In this document: in pieces, positions 52,608-61,310 of the stretch
Layout of the letters: every line of letters begins with the position of its first letter
Position numbering within the stretch: the stretch's first letter is position 1
Assembly: GCF_021184025.1 (NCBI RefSeq)
Contig: NZ_CP036537.1
Coordinates: 3,782,001-3,846,000, forward strand
DNA from: Rhodopseudomonas boonkerdii
GTDB lineage: Bacteria > Pseudomonadota > Alphaproteobacteria > Rhizobiales > Xanthobacteraceae
Length of the DNA stretch: 64,000 bases
Direction: 5' to 3'
Position numbers and translations under genes: made by a program
The notes under the pieces: generated by a model
What the model was told of the DNA's origin: nothing
Seen by the model: the letters and a program-made list of their open reading frames with translations, nothing else
Database searches by the model: none

Positions 52608-53435
52608 TTACAAACCAAGCGCGTTCAGCATCTGGTTCATCGTACGCGAGGGCTCCGAACAGCCGGCCTCCCCGACGATTTTCGCCGGCACACCTGCCAC
52701 GGTGACGTTATGCGGCACTGGCTTCACGACGACCGAGCCCGCGGCGATACGCGCGCAATGGCCAACCTCGATATTGCCCAGAATCTTGGCGCCGGCGCCG
52801 ATGAGAACGCCGCGGCGAATCTTCGGATGACGATCCTCATTTTCCTTCCCGGTGCCGCCGAGCGTCACCCCATGCAGGATCGAGACATCGTCCTCGATGA
52901 CAGCGGTTTCACCCACGACAAAGCCGGTGGCGTGATCGAGGAAAATACCGCGGCCGATTTTCGCGGCCGGATTAATATCGGTCTGGAAAGCGCCGGAAGC
53001 GCGACTCTGCAGATACCACGCAAAATCTTTTCGGCCCTTGTTGTAGAGCCAATGCGCGAGGCGATGCGCCTGGATCGCGTGAAAGCCCTTGAAATAGAGC
53101 AACGGGTCGATGAAGCGCGACGTTGCGGGATCGCGGTCGAACACGGCGACCAGATCCGCGCGGAAAGCGTTGCCGATATCGGGATCGTCGCGCAGCGCTT
53201 CGTTATAGGTCTGACGGATCAGATCGCCGGACAGCGCCGCGTGATCGAGACGCTCGGCGACACGATGCACCACCGAATCTTCGAGACGGTTGTGATGCAG
53301 CACCGTCGAATATATGAAAGACGCAAGCTCGGGCTCGCGATGGACGATGTCCTCGGCCTCGTTGCGAATGCGGTCCCAGATTGGATCCAGGGTTGCGAGT
53401 TTCGCGGTGGTAGGATTGGTGCTCTGCACGGCCAT
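52608..53435 (-). CDS. cysE: Serine O-acetyltransferase
   Basis: 275 residues. Makes O-acetylserine for cysteine synthesis. N-terminal helical domain (WDRIRNEAEDIVHREPELAS, DLIRQTYNEALRDDPDIGNA) then left-handed beta-helix: FHAIQAHRLAHWLYNKGRKD, IGRGIFLDHATGFVVGETAV, GVTLGGTGKENEDRHPKIRR, IGAGAKILGNIEVGHCARIA. C-terminus NVTVAGVPAKIVGE. DUF3126 follows 177 bp downstream on the same strand. Confidence 0.95.
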   Translation of the reverse strand: MAVQSTNPTTAKLATLDPIWDRIRNEAEDIVHREPELASFIYSTVLHHNRLEDSVVHRVAERLDHAALSGDLIRQTYNEALRDDPDIGNAFRADLVAVFDRDPATSRFIDPLLYFKGFHAIQAHRLAHWLYNKGRKDFAWYLQSRASGAFQTDINPAAKIGRGIFLDHATGFVVGETAVIEDDVSILHGVTLGGTGKENEDRHPKIRRGVLIGAGAKILGNIEVGHCARIAAGSVVVKPVPHNVTVAGVPAKIVGEAGCSEPSRTMNQMLNALGL

Positions 53436-53670
53436 GGCGGACTCGCAAATTCATCAACTGGGCGACGATTATAGCACAGCCCCCGCCGCTGCGGCGGAGA
53501 GCTTCATGCCATCGTGAATCCCGACTCCCTTAGCATCTGCGCGTTAACTTCTTGAATCAATGCACATTCTGCCAACGAAGCCGGTCCGCCCAATAACCGG
53601 GCGTGCGGAAGAAGTGGGCGATCCTGCGGTGAAAACAAGGCCCCTTCCATAACTACCCGCGATGACGTGA

Positions 53671-54423
53671 TCAGCTCTGCCGCGACAGGAAATCGAGCAC
53701 GCCTTCCTTGTAGACGCGATCGCCGACCGCGCGCATATGGTCGCGATTGGGGATATCGAGCACTTCCGAGCCCGGAATCACCTTTTCGAGATCATGCGCG
53801 GAGCCAGCGACATCGTCGGTGGTGCCGACGGCGATCAGCACCGGTATCTTGATGGCGCCAGCTTCTTCATAGGTCATCAACCGGCGCGAGCCGCGCAGGC
53901 ACGCCGCAAGCGCACGACGATCCGAGCGCGTCTGGTCGGCGAAGGCACGGAAGGTCTTGCCCATGGGATCGGTCACGTCGTCTATCGATGCAGCTTCGAG
54001 GGCCGTGGCGACATTCTCGCCGGGACCGCCGCCCTTGATAAGGCCGATGCCGATGCCGCCGAGGATCGCGCAGCGCAGCACTTCCGGATGGCTGTAGGCG
54101 ATATAGGCAGTGATGCGCCCGCCCATGGAATAACCCATCATGTCGGTACGCTCGATGTTCAAGTGCTTCAGCAGCGCGCGTACATCCGCAGCCATCGTGC
54201 CGATGCCGTATTGTTCGGAATCGTAGAGCTTGGTGGAATCGCCATGACCGCGATTGTCGAGAGCGATGACGCGACGGCCATGCTTCTTCAGCTCGGACAC
54301 CCAGGTCGGATACACCCAGTTGACGTTCTTGCTCGATGCGAAGCCATGCACGAGCACGATGGGCTCGCCCTCGCCTTCATCGAGATAAGAGATTTCGACT
54401 GCGCCGTTGTGAAAGCTCGGCAT
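53671..54423 (-). CDS. Alpha/beta hydrolase
   Basis: 250 residues. Oxyanion loop IVLVHGFASSKNVNWVYPTW, nucleophile elbow MGYSMGGRITAYIAYSHPEV, acid VIALDNRGHGDSTKLYDSEQ region and catalytic His in PNRDHMRAVGDRVYKEGVLD. Esterase or lipase type; substrate unknown. No signal peptide. Tandem with the next gene on the same strand. Confidence 0.88.
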   Translation of the reverse strand: MPSFHNGAVEISYLDEGEGEPIVLVHGFASSKNVNWVYPTWVSELKKHGRRVIALDNRGHGDSTKLYDSEQYGIGTMAADVRALLKHLNIERTDMMGYSMGGRITAYIAYSHPEVLRCAILGGIGIGLIKGGGPGENVATALEAASIDDVTDPMGKTFRAFADQTRSDRRALAACLRGSRRLMTYEEAGAIKIPVLIAVGTTDDVAGSAHDLEKVIPGSEVLDIPNRDHMRAVGDRVYKEGVLDFLSRQS

Positions 54424-54473
54424 CCAGGATTCCGTCTGATTGTGAGATGCGATGTGGGTGGGGAAAGGCCAAT

Positions 54474-55652
54474 TTAGCCCTGTGCGAAGGCCGGCGCCAG
54501 TGCGGGAGGTGACCCGCTTGAGCGTGCGGCCATGTTCTGAAGTAATATGTCCTGGCGCTCCGCGAGTTCGCGCGTGATCCGGCGCGCCTTCGATCGCTGC
54601 AAGAGAGACCAGGTGAGGCGCTCAGTGGTCGCCTTGATGGAGATGACGAGGCCGATCAGCATCCACAGCCCCCAGAACAGCCACATGCCGAGCTGGAAGG
54701 CTCCGGTAGCGAGAACCACCGCGCCGCGGCCGAACAATTTGATGATTGCCCGTGTCTGCCCGCCTTTCGCAGCGGCCAGTTTCGACACACGCGCCACATC
54801 CTTCGGCCCCTGCGCGATGCGCAGCGTATCGAGCGCGCCGCGGGTGCCGGCCTTCTCGCCGACGCGACCGACATCTTTCGCAAGGCGAACAATATCGCCG
54901 GCTTTCTCGGTACGGAATGCGGTCTTGATGGCCGCCACGGTCTGGCCCGGCCGGAACACCGAGGCGTTCGCCATCGCCTCCTTCAGCACCGGCCCATCCA
55001 CCATGCCGCGCGCCGAACGCGCTGTCCAAGCGGTCAGTCCCTCGCCGATCCGCCCGGCCTTGCGCGCATCCTTCACAAGCGTCAGCCCGGCGCGCACGGG
55101 AGCCGCGCCGCCTGCGCTGACATAGGTGGCTGCCGTCACCGCTAGGCCTGCTGCCGCAAGGCCTAGAATCAGATGATCGGTTTCTTCGCCGGATACGAGA
55201 TGCTTGCCTTCGCGCACGGCATCCCGGATATCCCCGAACACGAACAGATCGCCAGCCACCGTGCCCGACAGCGTGGCGAGATCGTCGGCATTGCCGGTAA
55301 CAAAACCGGTCGCGAAACGTTTGGCAACATTGGACGCCGAGGCGTCGGCAGCAACGGCATCGTTCACACGCTGTGCGAGATCGTCTGGCAGTTTCACGCC
55401 CCTCGCCTCCGCGAGGTCGACAAAGCTCCTTGCGAGATCGGCATCCTGATCCGTCAACGCCGCCTCGGTCTGTTTCGCCAGCATATCCGGATCATGACGC
55501 AGCGCGGCGCTCACCCGCGCGTCCGCCAGCGCCACCGGATCGTCCTGCGCCAGCAACATCGCGCCCGCGTCACGCGCCTGCGGCCACAGCAGCAAACCGA
55601 CGGTTGCGCAAACCGCCATTCCCGTCAGGGCCGTATCGAGCCGAAACCGCAT
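54474..55652 (-). CDS. Membrane-anchored hypothetical protein
   Basis: 392 residues from MRFRLDTAL. N-terminal helix (GMAVCATVGLLLWPQARDAG), Asp/Ala-rich helices (DPDMLAKQTEAALTDQDADL), a second hydrophobic stretch (LGLAAAGLAVTAATYVSAGG), then basic helices (KTAFRTEKAGDIVRLAKDVG) and a C-terminal helix (LGMWLFWGLWMLIGLVISIK). A short Pro tail ends in AFAQG. Not recognised; described as a rhizobial membrane protein only. Confidence 0.6.
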   Translation of the reverse strand: MRFRLDTALTGMAVCATVGLLLWPQARDAGAMLLAQDDPVALADARVSAALRHDPDMLAKQTEAALTDQDADLARSFVDLAEARGVKLPDDLAQRVNDAVAADASASNVAKRFATGFVTGNADDLATLSGTVAGDLFVFGDIRDAVREGKHLVSGEETDHLILGLAAAGLAVTAATYVSAGGAAPVRAGLTLVKDARKAGRIGEGLTAWTARSARGMVDGPVLKEAMANASVFRPGQTVAAIKTAFRTEKAGDIVRLAKDVGRVGEKAGTRGALDTLRIAQGPKDVARVSKLAAAKGGQTRAIIKLFGRGAVVLATGAFQLGMWLFWGLWMLIGLVISIKATTERLTWSLLQRSKARRITRELAERQDILLQNMAARSSGSPPALAPAFAQG

Positions 55653-55878
55653 GCCAATCCTTATCCTTGCACCTCTTACCAAAGTGGTACGTCACGTTTC
55701 GGACACAACCGCCCCGACGAAAGAAGGGCTATCCCGAAACGCCCAAACTGTGTCGAATTTGCAGGACTGAATGCCAGTTCCGCAGTCTAGGAATCAGCGT
55801 CCGGGGTCAGTATGGTGCAGCGCACTGAACGGCCGCGATACGCAAAGCGCGCGACTGTTGCAAGCAAAGGTAGATACG

Positions 55879-56124
55879 ATGTCCGACCACGTGGTTCCGC
55901 ACTTTCACAATGACGCCGGCGTTCCGATCATCGAGATCGGCTCGAAGGAGTTCATGTGCGTGGGCGCGAACCCGCCGTTCGACCATCCGCATGTCTTCCT
56001 CGATCTCGGCGACGACAACGAAATCATTTGCCCCTATTGCTCGACCCTGTATCGCTATGCCGCCGATCTCGGCGCAGGTCAGGCCCGGCCGCCTGAATGC
56101 GTGGTGAAGGACAAGGCCGCATGA
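55879..56124 (+). CDS. zf-CHCC zinc-finger protein
   Basis: 81 residues. C-x2-C plus H/C pattern: MCVGANPPFDHPHVFLDLGD, IICPYCSTLYRYA, PPECVVKD. The family (PF10276) is a small Fe-S or zinc protein near respiratory genes in alphaproteobacteria, related to the NDUFS6/Lyr-type accessory subunit. Start at 55879 (MSDHVVPHF) since the longer frame to 55771 looks non-coding. Ten bp before the FAD monooxygenase. Confidence 0.85.
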   Translation: MSDHVVPHFHNDAGVPIIEIGSKEFMCVGANPPFDHPHVFLDLGDDNEIICPYCSTLYRYAADLGAGQARPPECVVKDKAA

Positions 56125-56133
56125 TCGACTGAC

Positions 56134-57297
56134 ATGAGGTCGTCGCGCACCATCGTCATTGCTGGTGCGGGTATCGGCGGGCTGACATGTGCTCTGGCGC
56201 TGGCCGCCAGAGGCTTTCATGTTACTCTTCTCGAAAAGGCGGAGCTGCTTGAAGAAGTCGGCGCCGGCCTGCAGCTATCGCCCAACGCCAGCCGCGTCCT
56301 GATCGATCTCGGTCTCGCGCCGATGCTCGCGACCAAGGCGGTCACGCCTGAAACAGTGAGCATCATGACCGCCCGCAGCGGCGGCGAGGTGATGCGCCTG
56401 CCGCTGGCGTCGCGCGCCCATCCCGACGCCCCTTACTGGCTGGTACACCGCGCCGACCTGCAGGGTGCCCTTTTGGCAGCCGTACAAAGCCATCCGGACA
56501 TCGATCTCCGCCTCGCCGCGCCCGTGCAGGACATCGTGGCAACCGACATTGTCCGTGTGGGCGATCTCGAAGCCTCCGCCCTGGTCGGCGCAGACGGCGC
56601 CTGGTCCGCGGTACGTGCAAAAACCTTCCCATCCATCCAGCCGCAATTTTCCGGTCTGATGGCATGGCGTGGCACCTGTGATGCCGCCAACCTGCCCGCC
56701 GACCTGCGCCCGACCGGCATTCAACTATGGATGGGCCCACGCGCTCATCTCGTCGTCTATCCAATGTCGGCGGGCACACGCATCAATATGGTCGCCATCA
56801 TCCCCGGCGAGCCGCTCGCCCCCGGCTGGAATGCGCCCGGCGCGCGCGATGACATCGATCTGCATTTCAGCAGGGCGCGCTGGCCCGCCAATGCGCGCGC
56901 CATGATCGCCGCCATCGACAATTGGGGCCGTTGGCCGCTGTATACGATGCCCGATGGCGGCGCCTGGCACAGCGGCCGCATCGCGCTAATCGGCGACGCC
57001 GCCCATGCTATGCTGCCCTTTGCCGCGCAAGGCGCCGGCATGGCGATCGAAGATGCCACCACACTGGCGCAGTGTCTCGGCGAGACAGAGAGCAACGACG
57101 AACTTCCGGCGGCGCTGGCGCGCTATACCGCGCTCAGACGACCGCGCGTCACCCGCGTCCAGCGCACGGCCAGGCAGCAAGGGCAAATCTATCATCTGCA
57201 GGGGCCGATGGCCTTCGCCCGAGATACGGTCATGCGCCTGCTCGGCCCGCGGCGGCTGCAGGCACGGCAGGACTGGATCTATCACTGGCGGCTGTAG
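56134..57297 (+). CDS. FAD-dependent monooxygenase (salicylate hydroxylase / UbiH-like)
   Basis: 387 residues. Nucleotide fold IVIAGAGIGGLTCALALAAR, substrate-side YWLVHRADLQGALLAAVQ, the DG motif VGADGAWSAVR, and the GD motif ALIGDAAHAMLPFAAQGAGM with AIEDATTLAQCLGE. C-terminus RTARQQGQIYHLQG. Class A flavoprotein hydroxylase; the aromatic or ubiquinone-type substrate cannot be told. 10 bp after the zinc-finger gene, so probably cotranscribed. Confidence 0.9.
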   Translation: MRSSRTIVIAGAGIGGLTCALALAARGFHVTLLEKAELLEEVGAGLQLSPNASRVLIDLGLAPMLATKAVTPETVSIMTARSGGEVMRLPLASRAHPDAPYWLVHRADLQGALLAAVQSHPDIDLRLAAPVQDIVATDIVRVGDLEASALVGADGAWSAVRAKTFPSIQPQFSGLMAWRGTCDAANLPADLRPTGIQLWMGPRAHLVVYPMSAGTRINMVAIIPGEPLAPGWNAPGARDDIDLHFSRARWPANARAMIAAIDNWGRWPLYTMPDGGAWHSGRIALIGDAAHAMLPFAAQGAGMAIEDATTLAQCLGETESNDELPAALARYTALRRPRVTRVQRTARQQGQIYHLQGPMAFARDTVMRLLGPRRLQARQDWIYHWRL

Positions 57298-57304
57298 AAC
57301 GCGA

Positions 57305-57709
57305 TCAATGCCCGCGAGACCGCTTGGCAGGTGCCGCGGGCGCTGGTGCTGGCGGCGCCGGGGAGGCTACGCATTTGTTCTTCTGCCATTGCTCATCGGC
57401 GAGCTTGGCCTGGGCGCGGGTCGAGATGTAATCGTTGCGATAGGCGAGTTCGCCGACCACGCTCCCGGCAGCGCCAGTCTGCGCCTTGTCGATCAGTCCT
57501 TGCAACTCGGCGGTCCGCGTCTGCAGCCGCTTGCGTTCGGCTTCCAGCTGCGGGCAGTCTGTCAGATCGTAGATCGACGGATCGACGAACGCCCCGGACA
57601 ACGCGCCGTCCCCCATGCTAGCGCAGCCGCCAAGCTGGACGGCGAGCAACAGCGAAGCCACTGCAACGATGCGGGATGGCACAAGAGAGCAAGAGGGGCG
57701 AGTCAGCAT
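57305..57709 (-). CDS. Putative lipoprotein
   Basis: 134 residues. Lipobox LLLAVQLGGC-AS. Mature part: DPSIYDLTDCPQLEAERKRL, RTAELQGLIDKAQTGAAGSV, VGELAYRNDYISTRAQAKLA, EQWQKNKC. Helical with a Pro/Ala tail. Conserved rhizobial lipoprotein, function unknown. Convergent with the monooxygenase. Confidence 0.8.
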   Translation of the reverse strand: MLTRPSCSLVPSRIVAVASLLLAVQLGGCASMGDGALSGAFVDPSIYDLTDCPQLEAERKRLQTRTAELQGLIDKAQTGAAGSVVGELAYRNDYISTRAQAKLADEQWQKNKCVASPAPPAPAPAAPAKRSRGH

Positions 57710-57722
57710 CGGAACTTTCTAA

Positions 57723-57769
57723 AGCATGATCCCGAAAAGTGGATACTGGTTTTCGGACAAGATCATGCT
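57723..57769. repeat. Palindromic element AGCATGATC...GATCATGCT
   Basis: AGCATGATCCCGAAAAGTGG ... TTTTCGGACAAGATCATGCT. A frequent intergenic palindrome of the Bradyrhizobium group, between the lipoprotein gene and tRNA-Leu. Confidence 0.9.
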
Positions 57770-57937
57770 CTAACACCAGGAAAACGAGAGGTCTGCTTCG
57801 CCGAGGATAAATCGGCCCCCGGGCGGGCAATGTTGAGGTTGCGTAAAGCAGCGCCGGGTGGCCGGATTGAGGCCGAAGCGCTTTGGCAAATATCCGATTT
57901 GGCGCGGCGGCCATTTGCGGCTATGGAGACGCGGCCT

Positions 57938-58023
57938 GCCCCCTTGATGGAATTGGTAGACATACAAGACTTAAAATCTTGAGTCCTCTGGGCGTGCCGG
58001 TTCGAGTCCGGCAGGGGGCACCA
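57938..58023 (+). tRNA. tRNA-Leu (TAA)
   Basis: 86 nt with encoded CCA. GCCCCCTTGATGGAATTGGT, anticodon TAA in GACTTAAAATC, long variable arm, T-arm GCCGGTTCGAGTCCGGC, acceptor AGGGGGC. A class II tRNA as expected for Leu. Confidence 0.96.
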
Positions 58024-58076
58024 TCTCGCCAGCGCCGTAATCCGCCATGGACGAAACGCCTCTCATTGCCTAAATC

Positions 58077-58337
58077 ATGCTTATGAAGAACCAGGCACCC
58101 TGGGCCCAAAAGGTTTTCGACGAGCCGCGCGTCGGTTTCGTCGCCGAATATGGCTCACAACTGCATCCGCTGGTGAAGCCACCGGAGCCACTGCTCACGC
58201 CTGGGCCATCGCCGCTCGACAAGATCATCGACGAAGACCGCCTCGGCTTTGCCGAAGCGCAGCGCGCCGACAGCGCGCGGCGTGCTGCCCTTGTCGCAAA
58301 ACTGCGCAGGCGGGGCCGCAAACCGCAGACCGCCTAG
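58077..58337 (+). CDS. Small hypothetical protein
   Basis: 86 residues, MLMKNQAPWAQKVFDEPRVG, then FVAEYGSQLHPLVKPPEPLL, IDEDRLGFAEAQRADSARRA and a basic end. Cytosolic and Pro-rich. Not recognised. It lies 54 bp after tRNA-Leu and could be read through from it. Confidence 0.5.
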   Translation: MLMKNQAPWAQKVFDEPRVGFVAEYGSQLHPLVKPPEPLLTPGPSPLDKIIDEDRLGFAEAQRADSARRAALVAKLRRRGRKPQTA

Positions 58338-58382
58338 GACGGTCGGGCTCGGGCGAGCCCAACCGCTTCCGTTGACGCTTTC

Positions 58383-59606
58383 CTACTTCTTCGCCGTCAC
58401 CATCGGGCATACGCTTGCCGACAACGGCGGGAAGGCTTCCTCGCTCTTCACGGTCGCGAGGATCTTCAGCACGTCATAGGGATCGCTGACCTCGTTCTGC
58501 TTCCTCACCTCGGCCAGATACATGTCATGGACCATCAGATTGTCCGGACGCAGCTTGCCGTTGCGCAGGAATGCATCGTCAAAGGTGCGGCCCTGCAGGT
58601 CCTTCACCACCGCCGCGGGATCCTTGGTGTTGGCCGCTTCCACCGACTTGATGTAGTTCAGCGTCGATGAATAGACGCCGGCCTGCATCATGCTCGGCGG
58701 CTTGCCCATCTTGGCCGCATAGCGCTTGGAGAATTCGCGCGTCCGATCGTCCATGTTCCAGTAGAAGCCCGACGTCACCAGCAGTCCCTGCGCGCTCTTC
58801 AGGCCGACGCTGCGGATGTCGTTCACATCAAGCAGCAGCGCGATCATCTTCTGATCGCCGCCCATCAGGCCGAACTCCTCGGCCTGTTTGATGACGTTCT
58901 GGGTATCGCTGCCGGCATTGGCAACGGCGATTACCTTGGCGCCCGATGATTTCGCCGTCAGAATCTGCGAGGAGAAATCCGCCGTATTGATCGGATGCGG
59001 CGCGCGGCCGAGCGACTTGCCGCCACCCCTCACGGCGACTTCGGTGACGTCGCGTTCCAGCGCCTGGCCGAACGCATAGTCGGCGACGATAAAGAACCAG
59101 CTGTCGCCGCCGCGCTGAAGCATCGCCTTCCCCGCGACATTGGCGAGCGCATAGGTCGTGTAGGTCCACTGGATGAAATTCGGCGAACAGAATTTTCCGC
59201 TCAGATCCGCGGAGCCGCCGGCAGATGTGATAAACATCTTGTTGCGTTCCTTGGCGAAAGTCTGCACCGCAATACAGACCGACGACACCGGCACATCGAG
59301 AATGACGTCGACGCCCTCCTGATCGTACCACTGGCGCGCGATATTGCCGCCGACATCGGGTTTGTTGAGATGATCCGCGGAGATCAGCTGGATCGGCTTG
59401 CCGAGCGCCTTGCCGCCGCATTCGTCGATGGCAAGCTGAGCTGCAGCAACGGAGCCTGCGCCGCCATTGTCGGCGAACAGACCCGTCATGTCGGTGAGCA
59501 CGCCGAATTTCAGCGGGGTATCGCTCGCTGCGCGGACCATGGCCGGCGATGCGATGCCCGCGAGGCTGGTAGCCCCGAGACCAGCCAAGAACGTACGACG
59601 CTTCAT
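58383..59606 (-). CDS. ABC transporter solute-binding protein, branched-chain type
   Basis: 407 residues. Tat-like signal with RRTFLAGLGATSLAGIASPA. Leu/Ile/Val-binding fold: PLKFGVLTDMTGLFADNGGA, LISADHLNKPDVGGNIARQW, VDVILDVPVSSVCIAVQTFA, QKMIALLLDVNDIRSVGLKS. No permease or ATPase genes are present in the window, so it is an orphan binding protein. Last gene of the minus-strand series that starts at 62630. Confidence 0.9.
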   Translation of the reverse strand: MKRRTFLAGLGATSLAGIASPAMVRAASDTPLKFGVLTDMTGLFADNGGAGSVAAAQLAIDECGGKALGKPIQLISADHLNKPDVGGNIARQWYDQEGVDVILDVPVSSVCIAVQTFAKERNKMFITSAGGSADLSGKFCSPNFIQWTYTTYALANVAGKAMLQRGGDSWFFIVADYAFGQALERDVTEVAVRGGGKSLGRAPHPINTADFSSQILTAKSSGAKVIAVANAGSDTQNVIKQAEEFGLMGGDQKMIALLLDVNDIRSVGLKSAQGLLVTSGFYWNMDDRTREFSKRYAAKMGKPPSMMQAGVYSSTLNYIKSVEAANTKDPAAVVKDLQGRTFDDAFLRNGKLRPDNLMVHDMYLAEVRKQNEVSDPYDVLKILATVKSEEAFPPLSASVCPMVTAKK

Positions 59607-59759
59607 GTTTGTTTTCTCCCTGTTTTGATTTTTATTGGCGGGAGATTGCGTGGTGACGCGCGGTGACGCAAGCCATCGTCGTATGTTTTAGATCAAAGAG
59701 TCGCGAATTCACATATATGAATGGATGGATAGATGAGGCGCGCGACTCATCCGCACACT

Positions 59760-60716
59760 TTAGAGATCGAGCACCAATCGCTCGCTGGCTGAGCCTGCGA
59801 CACAAACCAGCAAACTGCGCGTGCGTTCTGCTGGAGATAACGCCCGATCGCGATGAACCGGCTCGCCTTCGAGCCAACCGACCCTGCAAGCGCCGCAGAT
59901 GCCGCCACAGCAGGAGGTCGGCACGTCAACACCGAGCGTCGTCAGCGCCTGCAACATGCTCTCGCCGGCACCGACGGCAATGTCACGCCCCGAACGCGCA
60001 AGCACCAGCGTGTAGGGACGCGCCTGCGGATCGACCGGCAGCGGCGGGGCGACGAAGCGCTCGACATGAACATGCTCCGCAGACCAGCCGCATGCCGCCT
60101 GTTCGAAATCGCTGATCATGGTTTCCGGGCCACAGCAACCGATGCCTGTATCCGTTGCCGCAAGGCCGACCAATGCGGCGATGTCGGGCCGCCCGGTGAC
60201 CGCCGTATCGTGGACAACTGCATGGCCGCTGTCGATCATCAACGCGAGCAGATCGGCCAGCGGCGGCGGACCACGGGTGATCATATGCAGCGTAAAGGCA
60301 TCGCGCCCGGTTCGGCGGAGTTGCGCCGCGGCCGATAGAAACGGCGTGACGCCGATGCCTCCGGCCACGAAGACGAAGCGCGACAGATGCGGCGCGAGTT
60401 GCAATCCACCACGCGGCAGGGACACGCCGATGGCGTCGCCCTCCCTCACCTCATCATGCAAATGGACCGAGCCTCCGCGTCCATTCGCCTCGCGCTTCAC
60501 GGCAAAGATATAGCGCGCGTTGTCGGCAGGATCATTGCACAGCGAATAAGTACGGATCATCCCGTTTGCCAGATGCAGATCGATATGCGCACCGGGCTTG
60601 AACGGCGGCAGCTCCCAGCGATCCGGATCCACCAGCGTGAACAGCTTGATGCCCGCACCGCCATCCGCGATGCGGTCCACCACCGTCTTGACCGTGATGA
60701 CCGGCACTGCCGTCAT
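59760..60716 (-). CDS. VanB-type (PDR) flavin/[2Fe-2S] reductase
   Basis: 318 residues from MTAVPVITV. FAD/FMN and NAD domains: PPFKPGAHIDLHLANGMIRT, YSLCNDPADNARYIFAVKRE, GVSLPRGGLQLAPHLSRFVF, VAGGIGVTPFLSAAAQLRRT. C-terminal plant-type ferredoxin with Cys in SCCGGICGACRVGWLEGEPV and a later VCVAGSA. Usually such proteins feed electrons to a Rieske oxygenase; none is here, and the gene overlaps a MOSC gene by 4 bp instead. Start ATG 60716. Confidence 0.88.
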   Translation of the reverse strand: MTAVPVITVKTVVDRIADGGAGIKLFTLVDPDRWELPPFKPGAHIDLHLANGMIRTYSLCNDPADNARYIFAVKREANGRGGSVHLHDEVREGDAIGVSLPRGGLQLAPHLSRFVFVAGGIGVTPFLSAAAQLRRTGRDAFTLHMITRGPPPLADLLALMIDSGHAVVHDTAVTGRPDIAALVGLAATDTGIGCCGPETMISDFEQAACGWSAEHVHVERFVAPPLPVDPQARPYTLVLARSGRDIAVGAGESMLQALTTLGVDVPTSCCGGICGACRVGWLEGEPVHRDRALSPAERTRSLLVCVAGSASERLVLDL

Positions 60717-61228
60717 TGCAGGCTCCGCACGAGATCGCCGACACGCACCGTGCCGCCCTGCAGGATCTTGCAGTTCAGACCCGAGCGGTTGATCAACGGA
60801 TCGAAGATCGCCTTGCCGGTGATTTCCTCGATATGCCGGCACGGAATCGACAGCCGCGTCGCCTCGAGCAGCGTTTCGCCGAGCCAGAACTGCTTTCCGA
60901 CTAGATGCGTGAGCGGCACGCCGACGGTCGTCACATTGCGGCGATGCTCCTCCACACCGAGCTCGATATTATGATCGCGCTTCAGCGCGATCAGCGTTTC
61001 ATACTCGAACAGCGTGACCTGCCGTCCCTCCTCCGGCTTCTGCGAGTAAAACCCCTCTTCCCGGCCGATCATATAACGATCGCCTTCGATGCCCTTGCCG
61101 GCGATCAAGGTCAGTTCGGGCATTTCACGCATCGGCAGGAAGGCCCGTGGCGTGATGTGGAGATGACGCACGACGCCGGTCCACGAGAAAGCTGCAGCGT
61201 CAGTTTTTGGGCTCACGATATCAAGCAT
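60713..61228 (-). CDS. MOSC-domain protein
   Basis: 171 residues from MLDIVSPKTD. MOSC features: ELTLIAGKGIEGDRYMIGRE, QVTLFEYETLIALKRDHNIE, RNVTTVGVPLTHLVGKQFWL, and NRSGLNCKILQGGTVRVGDL with a Cys that could bind molybdenum cofactor. The stop codon overlaps the ATG of the reductase gene (ATGA). Fused MOSC/oxidoreductase proteins are known, so the pair is probably a two-subunit reductase. Confidence 0.85.
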   Translation of the reverse strand: MLDIVSPKTDAAAFSWTGVVRHLHITPRAFLPMREMPELTLIAGKGIEGDRYMIGREEGFYSQKPEEGRQVTLFEYETLIALKRDHNIELGVEEHRRNVTTVGVPLTHLVGKQFWLGETLLEATRLSIPCRHIEEITGKAIFDPLINRSGLNCKILQGGTVRVGDLVRSLQ

Positions 61229-61310
61229 GCTTATGTTCCTTTCGCGCTCATACAGCGCGGCAAGTGGCAAGGATGCGGAGCGGCATTACGTGTCGCTCCG
61301 CATGGGATGA

